Shown here piece by piece: positions 1-13,401 of a stretch of DNA of 64,000 bases; position 1 is the first letter of the stretch, and each line of letters starts with the position of its first letter. This DNA is from Streptomyces sp. MUM 2J (lineage in GTDB: Bacteria > Actinomycetota > Actinomycetes > Streptomycetales > Streptomycetaceae): assembly GCF_022414535.1 (NCBI RefSeq), contig NZ_JADWYM010000014.1, positions 1-64,000 on the forward strand, read 5' to 3'. Under the pieces are notes generated by a model, which made no database searches, was not told where the DNA came from, and was given only the letters and a program-made list of their open reading frames with translations. A program made the position numbers and the translations under genes.

Positions 1-510
1 CCCCTCGCCCCGCCGGCGCCCCCGCCCCGGCCGCCGGCACAGGCGCCCGCGCCGCCCACCGCCCAGGCACAAGGACCGGCACAGGCGCCCACGCCGACGC
101 CGGCCCCCGCTCCCCCACCGCACCACCCCGCGTGGCCCTACGGACACCCCGCCGCGGCTCGCCTTCCCGAGGCCGAGACCGGGGGCGAGTCCGCCTCCGC
201 CCTGCCTCCGCCCCGGTACGGCCACCATGCGGTCGACACCCCGACCGCGTCGTACACCGCCCGGGACCCCGGCGTGGCCCCCGGGCCCGTGACCATGCCC
301 GTCCCCGGGCCCGTGACCATGCCCGTCCCCGGGCCCGTGGCCGCGCACACCCCCGCGTCCGCCCCGCGGACACGGGCACCGCGGCACGGGTCCCGCTCCG
401 CGCGGGCCCGGCGCCGGCGGGCGGGACCACCCGCCAGGGTGGCGGTGCCGCTGCTGCTGCTCGCGCTGGCCTGCTACGCCGTGGGCTTCTGGGCGCTGAC
501 CCGGGTCTGA
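1..510 (+). CDS. C-terminal part of a proline-rich membrane-anchored protein (5' end outside window)
   Basis: An open frame runs from the first base of the window to a TGA at 508-510, so only the last 169 residues are seen. The visible part is almost entirely Pro/Ala-rich linker. It includes an 8-residue repeat PGPVTMPV present about 2.5 times (24-bp DNA repeat at 281-340). A basic stretch (RSARARRRR) follows, then a single hydrophobic segment (PLLLLALACYAVGFWAL) that ends two residues before the stop. This suggests a protein whose long linker is tethered by a C-terminal membrane helix. The catalytic or binding part, if any, lies upstream of the window, so I do not assign a function. Its last 37 bases overlap the end of the convergent gene at 474-1877. 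Confidence 0.65.
   Translation, partial: PLAPPAPPPRPPAQAPAPPTAQAQGPAQAPTPTPAPAPPPHHPAWPYGHPAAARLPEAETGGESASALPPPRYGHHAVDTPTASYTARDPGVAPGPVTMPVPGPVTMPVPGPVAAHTPASAPRTRAPRHGSRSARARRRRAGPPARVAVPLLLLALACYAVGFWALTRV
281..340 (+). repeat. 24-bp tandem repeat, about 2.5 copies
   Basis: The unit beginning CCGGGCCCGTGACC repeats exactly at 281-304 and 305-328 and partly at 329-339. It encodes the PGPVTMPV repeat of the proline-rich protein. Copy number may vary between strains because 24 bp keeps the frame. Confidence 0.85.
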
Positions 511-1877
511 GCCGACGCGGACGCCCTGCGGCGGGCCACGACCGCCCAGCCGCCGAGCACGGCCAGCAGCAGGGTTCCGGTGCCGATCCCCCCGGCGGCT
601 AGCGCCCTCATCGCCGTACCGTCCCCTGCGGCCGCCGGGTCACCGGCCGCGCCCGCAGCGCCCGCCGTGCCGGTCGGCAGGCCGCCTGTGAGGCTGCCGG
701 CGGCGGCCGCGGCCTGCCGGTCCCGGTCGGTGACCCGGAAGACGTCCTTCGGAGTGGACCCTCCGGCGTACCCGGGCCCGGGCTGCCGCGGTGCGCCCTC
801 GACCCGTACACGCAGGGTCAGCGCGAACGGGCCGTCGCCGTATCGCTCGGCGACCCGGCTCGACAGGTGCACGGCCAGGTAGTAGGAGCCGGCGAACCGC
901 ATGCCGCTGACCGTGTCGTGGACGGCGTAGCGGTTGCGGTAGTCGACCGGGGGGAGGGCGGCCAGGGCGGCCGACTTCTGGCTGCCGCCGTAGTTCGCCG
1001 TCGCGTCCGCGACAGGGCCGCGCACGGGGTTGTACAGGGACAGCCCCAGCGCACCGGCGACGAGCCCGGACCCGTTCTGACGCGTGCTGCCCAGCTCGGC
1101 GGTGGCCGACAGCTGCTGGCCCCAGTCGAGAGGCACCTTGTAGAAGAGGGTCTGGCCGGGGATCGCGGTAGCGCTCCAGACGCCCTGCCCCATCGGTGCC
1201 GCCGTGGCGAACCCGGCGCCGCCCCGGAGCGCACGAGGGGTACCGGGCTGCGGCGCGGGCGAGGCGGAGTTCCAGGCGTCGGGCGCGCTCGTCGGGCCGG
1301 GCTCCTGGAGGGCGGGTTCGGTGGCGGCGGTGAGTTCCAGGTCGAACGTGTCGTCGGCGGCGGGCGAGGACGACGTCCTCAGGCGTTCGACGACGACGTA
1401 GTACGTGCCCGCGCCCCGGCAGGCGGACCGGCCATGGTCGGCCTGCCGGACGCCCCACGCCGTGATCGGCCGGGCGCTGCGGGCGGCGCCGAAGCTCGCG
1501 GTGTCGGTGGAGCAGTAGTGGCTGTCGGCGTCCTGCAGGGCGACCCGGACACCGTCGGTGACGGCGACGTCGGAGCCCGCCGGGGGAACGGCGGTGACGG
1601 CGACGTACGCCGTCGGCGCGGCCTCCAGGTCGAGGCGGTAGTAGGTCTTGCCGCTCGGCGGAAGGGTGGAGCGGTAGCCGGCGCCGGGTTCGAGGAGGCC
1701 TGCGTCGGCGGAGGTGGCGGCGGCCGTGAGGCTGCGGTCGGCCGGGTCGAAGGCGTAGCCGCTGCCACTCGCCGCGCCGGCCGCGGCGGCCGGGAGCCCG
1801 GGCAGTGCGGCCACCGCACCGAACAAGGCGGCGGCGACGGCCCCGCGGATCGTTGCCCTCGGCGTACGCCGCCCCAT
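474..1877 (-). CDS. Secreted, membrane-anchored surface protein of unknown function
   Basis: A 467-residue protein with an export signal at the N-terminus: basic start (MGRRTPRATIRG), hydrophobic Ala-rich core, and Ala-rich cleavage region around residues 30-36. The middle part reads as beta-rich extracellular domain(s) with repeated themes such as GKTYYRLDLEAAPTAYVAV and TLFYKVPLDWGQQL. Near the C-terminus, after a Gly/Ala-rich spacer, there is one transmembrane helix (about residues 425-445) followed by an Arg-rich tail, so the bulk should face outside. The ATG at 1877 is preceded by GAGGGGG. It converges on and overlaps the proline-rich gene at 474-510. I do not recognise a named family. 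Confidence 0.8.
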   Translation of the reverse strand: MGRRTPRATIRGAVAAALFGAVAALPGLPAAAAGAASGSGYAFDPADRSLTAAATSADAGLLEPGAGYRSTLPPSGKTYYRLDLEAAPTAYVAVTAVPPAGSDVAVTDGVRVALQDADSHYCSTDTASFGAARSARPITAWGVRQADHGRSACRGAGTYYVVVERLRTSSSPAADDTFDLELTAATEPALQEPGPTSAPDAWNSASPAPQPGTPRALRGGAGFATAAPMGQGVWSATAIPGQTLFYKVPLDWGQQLSATAELGSTRQNGSGLVAGALGLSLYNPVRGPVADATANYGGSQKSAALAALPPVDYRNRYAVHDTVSGMRFAGSYYLAVHLSSRVAERYGDGPFALTLRVRVEGAPRQPGPGYAGGSTPKDVFRVTDRDRQAAAAAGSLTGGLPTGTAGAAGAAGDPAAAGDGTAMRALAAGGIGTGTLLLAVLGGWAVVARRRASASAQTRVSAQKPTA

Positions 1878-1908
1878 GACGCGCCACCCCCTCGCGACCG
1901 CTGCTGCA

Positions 1909-1938
1909 CAAAACCCCGACCGCGGCGGCGGTCGGGGT
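1909..1938 (-). terminator. Intrinsic terminator of the DLW-39 gene
   Basis: A perfect 11-bp stem (ACCCCGACCGC at 1913-1923 with its complement at 1928-1938), a 4-nt loop, and, read on the minus strand, a TTTT run right after the stem. It lies 25 bp past the stop of the small gene at 1964-2092. Confidence 0.75.
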
Positions 1939-1963
1939 CTGTATCAGATTGTGGTGTCGGGAC

Positions 1964-2092
1964 TCACGAACCCGTGGGCACGGAGTCAGTCGCCTCCGTC
2001 CACAGATCCTGCTCGGCGCGATCCGCCTGGATCTGGCGGTACACGAGGAGCCCGCCGATGGCGGCCAGTGCGACCAGGAGAAGCTTCTTCAC
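1964..2092 (-). CDS. DLW-39 family small membrane-associated protein
   Basis: A 42-residue protein starting at a GTG (2092) behind a GAGG ribosome site 7 nt upstream. The N-terminal KKLLLVALAAIGGLLVYRQI is a lysine-led hydrophobic helix. It is followed by QADRAEQDLWTEATD, which contains the DLW tripeptide that names this actinobacterial family. The family has no established function that I know of. In Streptomyces it sits close to the gyrA/tRNA-Ile region as here. The assignment rests on length, the DLW motif and position. Confidence 0.85.
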   Translation of the reverse strand: MKKLLLVALAAIGGLLVYRQIQADRAEQDLWTEATDSVPTGS

Positions 2093-2137
2093 CGCGCGAC
2101 CTCGTCTTTCCTTGACGTAGGGGACCTCTGGCGCCCG

Positions 2138-2167
2138 ACTATACACACCGACCGATATCGATCGGTG
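2138..2167 (-). promoter_or_regulatory. Candidate promoter and operator for the DLW-39 gene
   Basis: On the minus strand a TATAGT (-10-like) lies at 2138-2143, about 45 nt upstream of the DLW-39 start. Directly upstream is a 22-bp inverted repeat with one mismatch (CACCGACCGAT / ATCGATCGGTG, 2146-2167), where the -35 would lie. This could be a repressor site. Inference only. Confidence 0.35.
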
Positions 2168-2387
2168 ACCTGGATCCGGGCTCCAACTGGCCCCCCGTGC
2201 ACCGCACTCGAAGCGGACGCCGCCCCTCCGAGCAGGCCCGCTCCACCCGTGTCCGGGGCCCGTGCCGCCATCCGGGTGGTGTTGCCGGGAACATCGACGC
2301 GCCACGGGCGTCGGTCCCCCACTTCGCGACCTCCGTACACATCATGAGGAAAGTACGCAAATCGCCCAACCCGAAAGTGAGGGAATC

Positions 2388-2762
2388 ATGTCCCGGAACC
2401 AGGTCAGGACGCTGTGGACCGTCATCGTCACCGCCTTCCTCGCGCTGTGCACGGCGCTCGGGCTGATCACCGCGACCGCCGCCGCTGCGGTAACCCGGAA
2501 CGAGCCGGCGCGCAACAGCGACCCCGAGGGCGCCGAGAGCCCACAGGTGACGATCCCCACACAGTCCCCCTGGTCCCACGCCCGGGCGCTGCCGCCCACG
2601 ATGAAGCAGCGCATCCGCGCCGAGGCCCACGGCACATCCCCCCACTGCCGGCACCACCCCCTGACCGACACGGCCTCCGAGACGGCCACCGACACCACCT
2701 CCGACGCCTCCTGCGACACGCTCGCCCGAGGAGCCGAGCCCGCGCTTCCTCTCCAGCGCTGA
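2388..2762 (+). CDS. Small secreted protein of unknown function
   Basis: A 124-residue protein. I chose the ATG at 2388 because GAGGGA lies 5 nt upstream and because the protein then opens with a signal peptide: MSRNQVRTLW, a hydrophobic core (TVIVTAFLALCTALGLI) and an Ala-rich end (TATAAAAV). The mature part is hydrophilic and Thr/Ser/Asp-rich, with two cysteines that could pair. No enzymatic motif is visible. A strong hairpin follows the stop. It is transcribed away from the DLW-39 gene, and the 295-bp gap between the two starts must hold both promoters. Confidence 0.7.
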   Translation: MSRNQVRTLWTVIVTAFLALCTALGLITATAAAAVTRNEPARNSDPEGAESPQVTIPTQSPWSHARALPPTMKQRIRAEAHGTSPHCRHHPLTDTASETATDTTSDASCDTLARGAEPALPLQR

Positions 2763-2819
2763 GGCGCGCACCCACACACACGGACGGCGACTTGCGTACG
2801 GCAGTCCTGCATGCGGAAA

Positions 2820-2852
2820 ACGGCCCGGCCGCTCGACAGAGCGCCGGGCCGT
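2820..2852 (+). terminator. Hairpin terminator after the small secreted protein gene
   Basis: A 14-bp stem with one bulge (ACGGCCCGG...CCGGGCCGT plus CGCTC/GAGCG) and a 4-nt loop, 57 bp after the stop at 2762. There is no T-run, as is usual for Streptomyces hairpin terminators. Confidence 0.6.
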
Positions 2853-3214
2853 CGCCGTGTGCCCCTCACCTCACCTCACCTCACCGACGGCCCCGAACCG
2901 GTGCCGTCCCCACCCGCTGGCTGATGCCACCCCCACGGCCGACCGCCCTGCTGCGGTGGCGCGGCCATGCCCACATGACGCATCTCGTACGCGTCTGCAC
3001 CACGGTCTCCCCCGAGGGCGGGAAACGCCCCCACCACACCCTGAGCCCGCGGCTCTCCCTCACCCCGCCGACTGCGCCGGTGGAGACCCAGGCCGACCGG
3101 ACGGCGGCCTCCCCACGTCCGGGAGGGCGACGATTCACCTGGCGGCCGGCGAACGGTGCCCCCTGCACGCCTCCCGACGCGGCCCCGACGGGCTGGTGCC
3201 AGGCGTTGATGCCG
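2853..3214. other. Non-coding stretch with a short CCTCA microrepeat
   Basis: Apart from four to five tandem CCTCA units at about 2865-2884 I see nothing functional here. Open frames exist on both strands, but none has a ribosome site or a recognisable translation. Confidence 0.5.
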
Positions 3215-3247
3215 AAAGACCCCCGGTCCTGTGGACCGGGGGTCTTT
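3215..3247. terminator. Bidirectional hairpin terminator next to tRNA-Ile
   Basis: A perfect 15-bp stem (AAAGACCCCCGGTCC, 3215-3229, and its complement 3233-3247) with a 3-nt loop. It begins only 4 bp past the encoded CCA end of the minus-strand tRNA, so it most likely ends that transcript. Confidence 0.75.
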
Positions 3248-3254
3248 TCGCTGG

Positions 3255-3328
3255 TGGGGCTAACAGGATTTGAACCTGTGGCCTCATCCTTATCAGGGAT
3301 GCGCTCTAACCAACTGAGCTATAGCCCC
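3255..3328 (-). tRNA. tRNA-Ile (anticodon GAT)
   Basis: Read on the minus strand, GGGGCTATAGCTCAGTTGG opens a complete cloverleaf. It has a 7-bp acceptor stem (GGGGCTA/TAGCCCC), D arm, anticodon loop CTGATAA with anticodon GAT, T arm GGTTCAAATCC and discriminator A. A genomically encoded CCA follows at 3252-3254. In many Streptomyces this tRNA lies downstream of gyrA; no tRNA-Ala follows it here. Confidence 0.97.
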
Positions 3329-3368
3329 GCCGCGCTCTGCGGTGTGTGTCCCGCGCGCTGACCCCTGA

Positions 3369-3397
3369 AGATTAGCGCACGACCGCGGCAGTCCCAA
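3369..3397 (-). promoter_or_regulatory. Candidate sigma-70-type promoter of tRNA-Ile
   Basis: On the minus strand TTGGGA (3392-3397) and TAATCT (3369-3374) are separated by exactly 17 nt and lie 41 nt upstream of the tRNA. It would let the tRNA be transcribed independently of the gyrB-gyrA-DUF3566 operon. Confidence 0.55.
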
Positions 3398-3416
3398 AAT
3401 CGATACCCGAGGGGCC

Positions 3417-4154
3417 TCACTCGTCCTCGGCGAGGGTCAGCTCGACGCCGCCCACGAAGCCCGCGGAGAGGTTGTAGATGAAGGCGCCGAGGGTCGCCAG
3501 GGCCGTCGCGAGGACGACATCGATCACCGCGATGATCGTGCTGAACATCAGGACGTGGGGGAGGGACAGGAACGCCTGCAGGTCGAAGCCGTTCGACTCG
3601 TTCGAGCCGGTCGCCTCCGAGATCGTGCCGCCGACCGTGGAGAAGACCCCCATGGCGTCCATGACCATCCACAGCACCGCGGACGCCACGATCGTGCAGA
3701 CGCCCAGCGCGATGGAGAGCAGGAAGCTGACCTTCATCACCGACCACGGGTCGGCCTTGGCGACGCGCAGCCGCGCCTTGCGGACCCGGGGCATGGTGCG
3801 GGCCCCGGTGCGGGGCCGGCGGACCGCGCCGCCCTGGGCGGCGTTCGGCTCATCCGCCTGGGCGCCGGTCGGGTAGGCCTGCGGCGGGTGGTACGGCCCC
3901 GCGGGCTGCTGCGACTGCCGTTCCCCCGGCAGCGGTGACGCACCCGGCCCGCCCGCAGCCTGCGTCTGCGGGCCTCGGGTGTCCGTCACAGGTCCCCCCT
4001 GGGATCCAGGCATGTCGGGCGAGTCGGCCGCGGACGGCTTCACCGCTTTCAGATTGGTGGTGTGCGGATCGCTCGCGTACGCGGCGGAGCCACGGCCGCC
4101 GCCGCCCGTCTCCGTACTGGTACCGGTCGGTCCGGCGCCCGTGGCTCCGCTCAC
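3417..4154 (-). CDS. DUF3566 domain-containing membrane protein
   Basis: A 245-residue protein from a GTG at 4154. The first ~140 residues are a low-complexity Gly/Pro/Ala/Gln linker ending in a basic patch (RRPRTGARTMPRVRKARLRV). The C-terminal ~105 residues carry the DUF3566 pattern: DPWSVMKVSFLLSIALGV, a first transmembrane helix, an amphipathic loop with FDLQAFLSLPHVLMFS, and a second helix ending in the conserved GGVELTLAEDE. It starts 18 bp after gyrA and is surely co-transcribed with gyrase. This linkage is conserved in actinobacteria, including mycobacteria. Function unknown. Confidence 0.9.
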   Translation of the reverse strand: MSGATGAGPTGTSTETGGGGRGSAAYASDPHTTNLKAVKPSAADSPDMPGSQGGPVTDTRGPQTQAAGGPGASPLPGERQSQQPAGPYHPPQAYPTGAQADEPNAAQGGAVRRPRTGARTMPRVRKARLRVAKADPWSVMKVSFLLSIALGVCTIVASAVLWMVMDAMGVFSTVGGTISEATGSNESNGFDLQAFLSLPHVLMFSTIIAVIDVVLATALATLGAFIYNLSAGFVGGVELTLAEDE

Positions 4155-4172
4155 GATGACTCTCTCCTCGTG

Positions 4173-6764
<2,592 letters not shown>

Positions 6765-6806
6765 TGCTGGTGAAGATCCTTCCTGGTTCGGTCAGCTGAG
6801 ACCGAC

Positions 6807-9258
<2,452 letters not shown>

Positions 9259-9792
9259 TCACCCGTACGTGTCACCGGGTCCACGGCCGCCCGGAGCGCG
9301 CAGGGGACCGTACCGGCGGGCCGGCCCACCGGGGCCCTGCACCCGGATCATGCGCACCCGGCCCTGCCCCAGATCCTCGTTCAGCCGCGCCACCAGCTGC
9401 GGAGCCAGCAGACGCAGGTTCGTCGCCCACGCCGTGGAATCGCAGCGCACGACCAGCACCCGCTCGTCCTCGTCGTAGCGCTCCGGCACGCAGTGCTTGG
9501 CCACGTCCTCCCCGACGATCTGCGGCCAGCGGCCCATCACCCCGCCCACCGCCGCGGGCGCCTCCCAGCCCCGCTCGGTGATCAGCCGGTTGATCGCGGC
9601 CCCCAGCGCCATCGGGTCCCGCCCGTCCGCACGCGCGCCCGACCGCAGCCCACCACGCCGCGCCTGCCGCTTCTGCTGCACCGCGTCCCCCCGGGCACGC
9701 GCCGCCTCCTTCGCCGCCCGCAGCGCCACCCGCGCGAGATCGACACCCGAGGGCTCTCGCTCCTCGCCCCGGCCCGGCCCGTCGCCGCTCAT
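9259..9792 (-). CDS. dciA: DUF721 / DciA-type helicase loader protein
   Basis: A 177-residue protein. The N-terminal ~75 residues are charged and disordered ([25 protein letters not shown]). The C-terminal half is the DUF721 domain, a KH-like fold: [14 protein letters not shown], then [20 protein letters not shown] and the helix [13 protein letters not shown]. This domain defines DciA, the ancestral bacterial operator/loader of the replicative helicase DnaB in species that lack DnaC/DnaI; the mycobacterial protein at the same locus contacts DnaB. Its ATG overlaps the recF stop (ATGA, 9789-9792), so the two are translationally coupled. dnaB itself is about 41 kb away in this window. Confidence 0.85.
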   Translation of the reverse strand: MSGDGPGRGEEREPSGVDLARVALRAAKEAARARGDAVQQKRQARRGGLRSGARADGRDPMALGAAINRLITERGWEAPAAVGGVMGRWPQIVGEDVAKHCVPERYDEDERVLVVRCDSTAWATNLRLLAPQLVARLNEDLGQGRVRMIRVQGPGGPARRYGPLRAPGGRGPGDTYG

Positions 9793-10910
9793 ACGCGCTC
9801 CACCGCCCCGTCCGACACCGCGTACCGCGCCCCGCTCAGCACATGCGGCACGTCGTCGCCGACGGCGGCGGTCACCAGCACCTGCTCGCCGGGCACCACC
9901 AGCTCCGCCAGCCGCTCCCGGCGCCGCGCGTCCAGCTCGGCGAAGACGTCGTCGAGGACCAGCACCGGCTCGTTGCCCTCGGCACGCAGCAGGTCGTAGG
10001 AGGCCAGCCGCAGCGCCAAGGCGTACGACCAGGACTCGCCGTGCGAGGCGTACCCCTTCGCGGGGAGCCGGCCGAGCTTGAGCACCAGGTCGTCGCGGTG
10101 CGGCCCCACCAGCGTCACCCCGCGCTCGATCTCCTGCCGGCGGACGTCCGCCAGTGCCGCCATCACCTGCGCGTACAGATCCTCACGGCTCACCGCCTCA
10201 CCCGGCGCCGACGGCCTGTACTCCAGCTGGACCGGACCCCCGCCCGGCGCCAGCTGCTCGTACGCCTTGTCGGCCAGCGGCTGGATCACCGCGATCAGGT
10301 CGAGCCGCTGCGCGAGCAGCTCGGCACCCGCCCGCGCCAGGTGCTGGTCCCACACGTCCAGGGTCGACAGGTCCATGGCACGCCCGCCGTGCCGACGGGC
10401 CAGCGCGGCACTCTTCAGCAGGGTGTTGCGCTGCTTGAGCACCCGCTCGTAGTCCGCACGCACCCCCGCCATGCGCGGCGACCGCGCGGTGATCAGCTCG
10501 TCGAGGAAGCGGCGCCGCTCCCCCGGATCACCCTTCACCAGCGCGAGATCCTCCGGGGCGAACAGGACCGTCCGCACGATCCCCAGCACGTCACGCGGCC
10601 TGACCTGCGACGACCTGTTGATACGAGCCCGGTTCGCCTTGCCCGGGTTCAGCTCCAGCTCCACCAGTTGCCGCCGCTCGCCCTGCCGGACCTGCGCACG
10701 GATCACGGCCCGGTCGGCTCCCATGCGGACCAGCGGCGCGTCGGAGGCCACCCGGTGGCTGCCGAGGGTGGCGAGATAGCCGACGGCCTCGACGAGGTTC
10801 GTCTTGCCCTGCCCGTTGGGGCCGACGAAAGCGGTGACGCCCGGGTCCAGCGGGACCTCGACCCGGGCGTAGGAGCGGAAGTCGGCCAGCGACAGGTGCG
10901 TCACGTGCAT
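9789..10910 (-). CDS. recF: DNA replication and repair protein RecF
   Basis: A 373-residue SMC-like ATPase that, with RecO and RecR, helps load RecA at gaps and stalled forks. It has a Walker [10 protein letters not shown] (about residues 30-38), the ABC-type signature region [14 protein letters not shown], and Walker [14 protein letters not shown] with the catalytic acidic pair. Length and motif order are those of standard RecF. It starts 47 bp after gnd ends and overlaps dciA by 4 bp, so it is probably transcribed with its neighbours in the dnaN direction. Confidence 0.97.
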   Translation of the reverse strand: MHVTHLSLADFRSYARVEVPLDPGVTAFVGPNGQGKTNLVEAVGYLATLGSHRVASDAPLVRMGADRAVIRAQVRQGERRQLVELELNPGKANRARINRSSQVRPRDVLGIVRTVLFAPEDLALVKGDPGERRRFLDELITARSPRMAGVRADYERVLKQRNTLLKSAALARRHGGRAMDLSTLDVWDQHLARAGAELLAQRLDLIAVIQPLADKAYEQLAPGGGPVQLEYRPSAPGEAVSREDLYAQVMAALADVRRQEIERGVTLVGPHRDDLVLKLGRLPAKGYASHGESWSYALALRLASYDLLRAEGNEPVLVLDDVFAELDARRRERLAELVVPGEQVLVTAAVGDDVPHVLSGARYAVSDGAVERV

Positions 10911-10957
10911 GGTCGTTCGCCGACCTCCCCGGCGTTCAGGTGGTACTGCGTGGATCG

Positions 10958-11833
10958 TTACTTCTTCTCGACCGCGTGGCCGCCGAACTGGTTGCGCAGC
11001 GCCGCGATCATCTTCATCTGGGGCGAGTCCTCCTGGCGGGAGGCGAACCGCGCGAACAGCGAGGCCGTGATCGCCGGAAGCGGAACCGCGTTGTCGATGG
11101 CGGCCTCCACGGTCCAGCGTCCCTCACCGGAGTCCTGTGCATGACCCCGCAGGTCGTCCAGGTGCTCGTCCTCGTCGAGAGCGTTCACCGCGAGGTCGAG
11201 CAGCCAGGAACGGATGACCGTGCCCTCCTGCCAGGAGCGGAAGACCTCGCGGACGTTCTCCACGGAGTCGGCCTTCTCCAGCAGTTCCCAGCCCTCGGCG
11301 TAGGCCTGCATCATCGCGTACTCGATGCCGTTGTGGACCATCTTCGCGAAGTGGCCCGCACCGACCCGGCCCGCGTGCACCGCCCCGAAGTCACCCTCCG
11401 GCTTGAGCGCGTCGAAGACCGGCTGCACCTTGGCGACGTCGTCCGCACCGCCTCCGTACATCAGCGCGTAGCCGTTCTCCAGGCCCCACACGCCGCCGGA
11501 GACACCGCAGTCGACGAAACCTATGCCCTTGGCCGCCAGTTCCCGGGCGTGCCTCTCGTCGTCCGTCCAGCGGGAGTTGCCGCCGTCCACGACCACGTCA
11601 CCCGGCTCCAGCAACCGTGCCAGCTCGTCGATCGTGGACTGGGTGGCCTCGCCGGCCGGGACCATCACCCACACCGCACGCGGGCCGGAGAGCTTGCCCA
11701 CAAGCTCCTCCAGGCTGTGGACGTCGGCGAGGTCCGGGTTGCGGTCGTATCCGACGACGGTGTGGCCCGCGCGGCGGATCCGCTCGCGCATGTTGCCGCC
11801 CATCTTGCCGAGGCCGACGAGACCGAGCTCCAT
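10958..11833 (-). CDS. gnd: 6-phosphogluconate dehydrogenase (decarboxylating), short form
   Basis: A 291-residue enzyme that oxidatively decarboxylates 6-phosphogluconate to ribulose 5-phosphate in the pentose phosphate pathway. I chose the ATG at 11833 ([15 protein letters not shown]) because AAGGAA lies 7 nt upstream and the Rossmann motif GLGKMG then sits at the N-terminus. Other family marks are [30 protein letters not shown] and [22 protein letters not shown]. It belongs to the ~300-residue type, which often prefers NAD over NADP. Its place between recF and dnaN is a Streptomyces feature with no known replication role. Confidence 0.95.
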   Translation of the reverse strand: MELGLVGLGKMGGNMRERIRRAGHTVVGYDRNPDLADVHSLEELVGKLSGPRAVWVMVPAGEATQSTIDELARLLEPGDVVVDGGNSRWTDDERHARELAAKGIGFVDCGVSGGVWGLENGYALMYGGGADDVAKVQPVFDALKPEGDFGAVHAGRVGAGHFAKMVHNGIEYAMMQAYAEGWELLEKADSVENVREVFRSWQEGTVIRSWLLDLAVNALDEDEHLDDLRGHAQDSGEGRWTVEAAIDNAVPLPAITASLFARFASRQEDSPQMKMIAALRNQFGGHAVEKK

Positions 11834-12011
11834 CAGTTGTTTCCTTAGGTCGCTGTGTGGCGTGCGGGGCACGCTCGCACCCCTGGGGCACCCTCGTACC
11901 CCTGTCCGAGCCTAAACCCGGACGGTCACGCACAGCTGTGGGCATACGCGCTCATACGTACACCCTCACCTGCGGGTTCTCCCACAGGCCGGGGACAGTT
12001 GTGCACCGGCC

Positions 12012-12020
12012 TGTGGACAA
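12012..12020 (-). promoter_or_regulatory. Perfect DnaA box between gnd and dnaN
   Basis: TGTGGACAA, i.e. TTGTCCACA on the minus strand, an exact match to the Streptomyces DnaA box. A weaker box TTGTGCACC lies at 11999-12007. The site is outside oriC proper, about 180 bp upstream of gnd. Confidence 0.7.
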
Positions 12021-12031
12021 CAACCGGGAGC

Positions 12032-12063
12032 CTCAGCCGCTCAGCCGCTCAGCCGCTCAGCCG
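12032..12063. repeat. Four tandem copies of CTCAGCCG spanning the dnaN stop codon
   Basis: Perfect 8-bp repeats at 12032, 12040, 12048 and 12056. The dnaN stop codon (12049-12051 on this strand) lies within the third copy, so loss or gain of one unit would change the last few residues of the clamp. Confidence 0.85.
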
Positions 12064-13179
12064 CACCGGCATGATCAGGTACTTGTAGGCCGTGTCCGCC
12101 TCGGCGTCCACCGCCGGCTTGCCGGACAGCAGCGCGGGCTTGGTCGACGTCGTGAACGACAGCTGCGCCACGGGGGAGTCGATCGCGCTCAGACCGTCCA
12201 GCAGGAACGTCGGGTTGAAGGCGATCGAGATGTCGTCGCCCTCCAGCTGCGCGTCCACCCGCTCCACAGCCTGTGCGTCGTCGCTGGAGCCGGCCTCCAG
12301 GATGAGCACACCCTGCTCGAAGCTGAGCCGCACCGGGGTGTTGCGCTCGGCGACCAGCGCCACGCGCTTGACGGCCTCCACGAACGGCGCGGTCTCGATG
12401 GTGGCCACGCTGTTGAACTCCGTCGGGAACAGCGTCCGGTACTTCGGGAGGTCGCCCTCCAGCAGCCGGGTCGTCGTCCTCCGCCCGGCGCCCTCGAAGC
12501 CGATCAGGCCCTCGCCCGCACCCGAGCCCGACAACGCCAGCGTGACGCTGTCACCGGCGCCCAGCGACTTCGCGGTGTCCAGCAGCGTCTTGGCGGGCAC
12601 CAGGGCGACCGCCGAGGCGTCCGGGTTCTCCGGCTTCCACAGGAACTCACGGACCGCGAAGCGGTAGCGGTCGGTGGAGGCCAGCGTGACCGTGTCGCCC
12701 TCGATCTCGATGCGCACACCGGTCAGCACGGGCAGCGTGTCGTCCCGGCCCGCGGCGATGGCGACCTGCTGCACCGCCGCGGAGAAGACCTCGCCGGGCA
12801 CGGTGCCCGTCGCGTTCGGCATCTGCGGCAGCGCCGGGTACTCCTCGACGGGCAGCGTGTGGAGGGTGAAGCGCGAGGAGCCGCAGACCACCGTCGCCCG
12901 TACACCGTCCGTGGAGATCTCCACCGGCCGGTTGGGCAGGGCGCGGGAGATGTCCGCGAGCAGCCGGCCCGAGACCAGGACGGTGCCCTCCTCCTCGACC
13001 TCGGCGTCGACGCTCACGCGGGCGGAGACCTCGTAGTCGAAGCTGGACAGGCTCAGCTGGCCGTCCTCGGCCTTCAGCAGCAGGCCGGCGAGCACAGGCG
13101 CCGGTGGACGGGCCGGGAGGCTGCGCGCCGCCCAGGCCACTGCCTCCGCGAGTACGTCGCGTTCCACCCGGATCTTCAC
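12049..13179 (-). CDS. dnaN: DNA polymerase III beta subunit (sliding clamp)
   Basis: A 376-residue beta clamp, the ring that tethers DNA polymerase III and many repair partners to DNA. Three repeated clamp folds fit the length: MKIRVERDVLAEAVAWAAR starts domain 1, GEVFSAAVQQVAIAAGRDDT starts domain 2, and APFVEAVKRVALVAERNT starts domain 3. The C-terminus YLIMPVRLSG contains the conserved MPVRL segment that forms the partner-binding pocket. The extra SG at the very end comes from the 8-bp repeat that covers the stop codon. It is transcribed away from oriC, which lies directly upstream. Confidence 0.98.
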   Translation of the reverse strand: MKIRVERDVLAEAVAWAARSLPARPPAPVLAGLLLKAEDGQLSLSSFDYEVSARVSVDAEVEEEGTVLVSGRLLADISRALPNRPVEISTDGVRATVVCGSSRFTLHTLPVEEYPALPQMPNATGTVPGEVFSAAVQQVAIAAGRDDTLPVLTGVRIEIEGDTVTLASTDRYRFAVREFLWKPENPDASAVALVPAKTLLDTAKSLGAGDSVTLALSGSGAGEGLIGFEGAGRRTTTRLLEGDLPKYRTLFPTEFNSVATIETAPFVEAVKRVALVAERNTPVRLSFEQGVLILEAGSSDDAQAVERVDAQLEGDDISIAFNPTFLLDGLSAIDSPVAQLSFTTSTKPALLSGKPAVDAEADTAYKYLIMPVRLSG

Positions 13180-13401
13180 CGTAAGCCGCCTCCTGCTGTT
13201 GCCGGCGCTTCTCGCCCTGCTTCGCCTTCGTCGTCTGTCCCGGTGTCAGCCGCCCCGGAGAGGGGAAGGACACCGGGGAACAGTCTGACGCACCGCAGTG
13301 ACAGTAGGTGCCTCTCGGGGTCAAGTCGTGACGAGGGGCGGTCGGGCAGCTCGGGGCGAGTTGTGCACAGGTCCCGCTTCGAAACGGATTCCAGGCTCTC
13401 T

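Noticed and set aside
2863-2884. CCTCA microrepeat
   Set aside because: Too short and simple for a CRISPR or regulatory array; probably slippage. No CRISPR array was seen anywhere in the window.
2881-3168. 95-residue minus-strand frame between the small secreted protein gene and tRNA-Ile
   Set aside because: No ribosome site, Arg/Gly-biased translation, no recognisable pattern.
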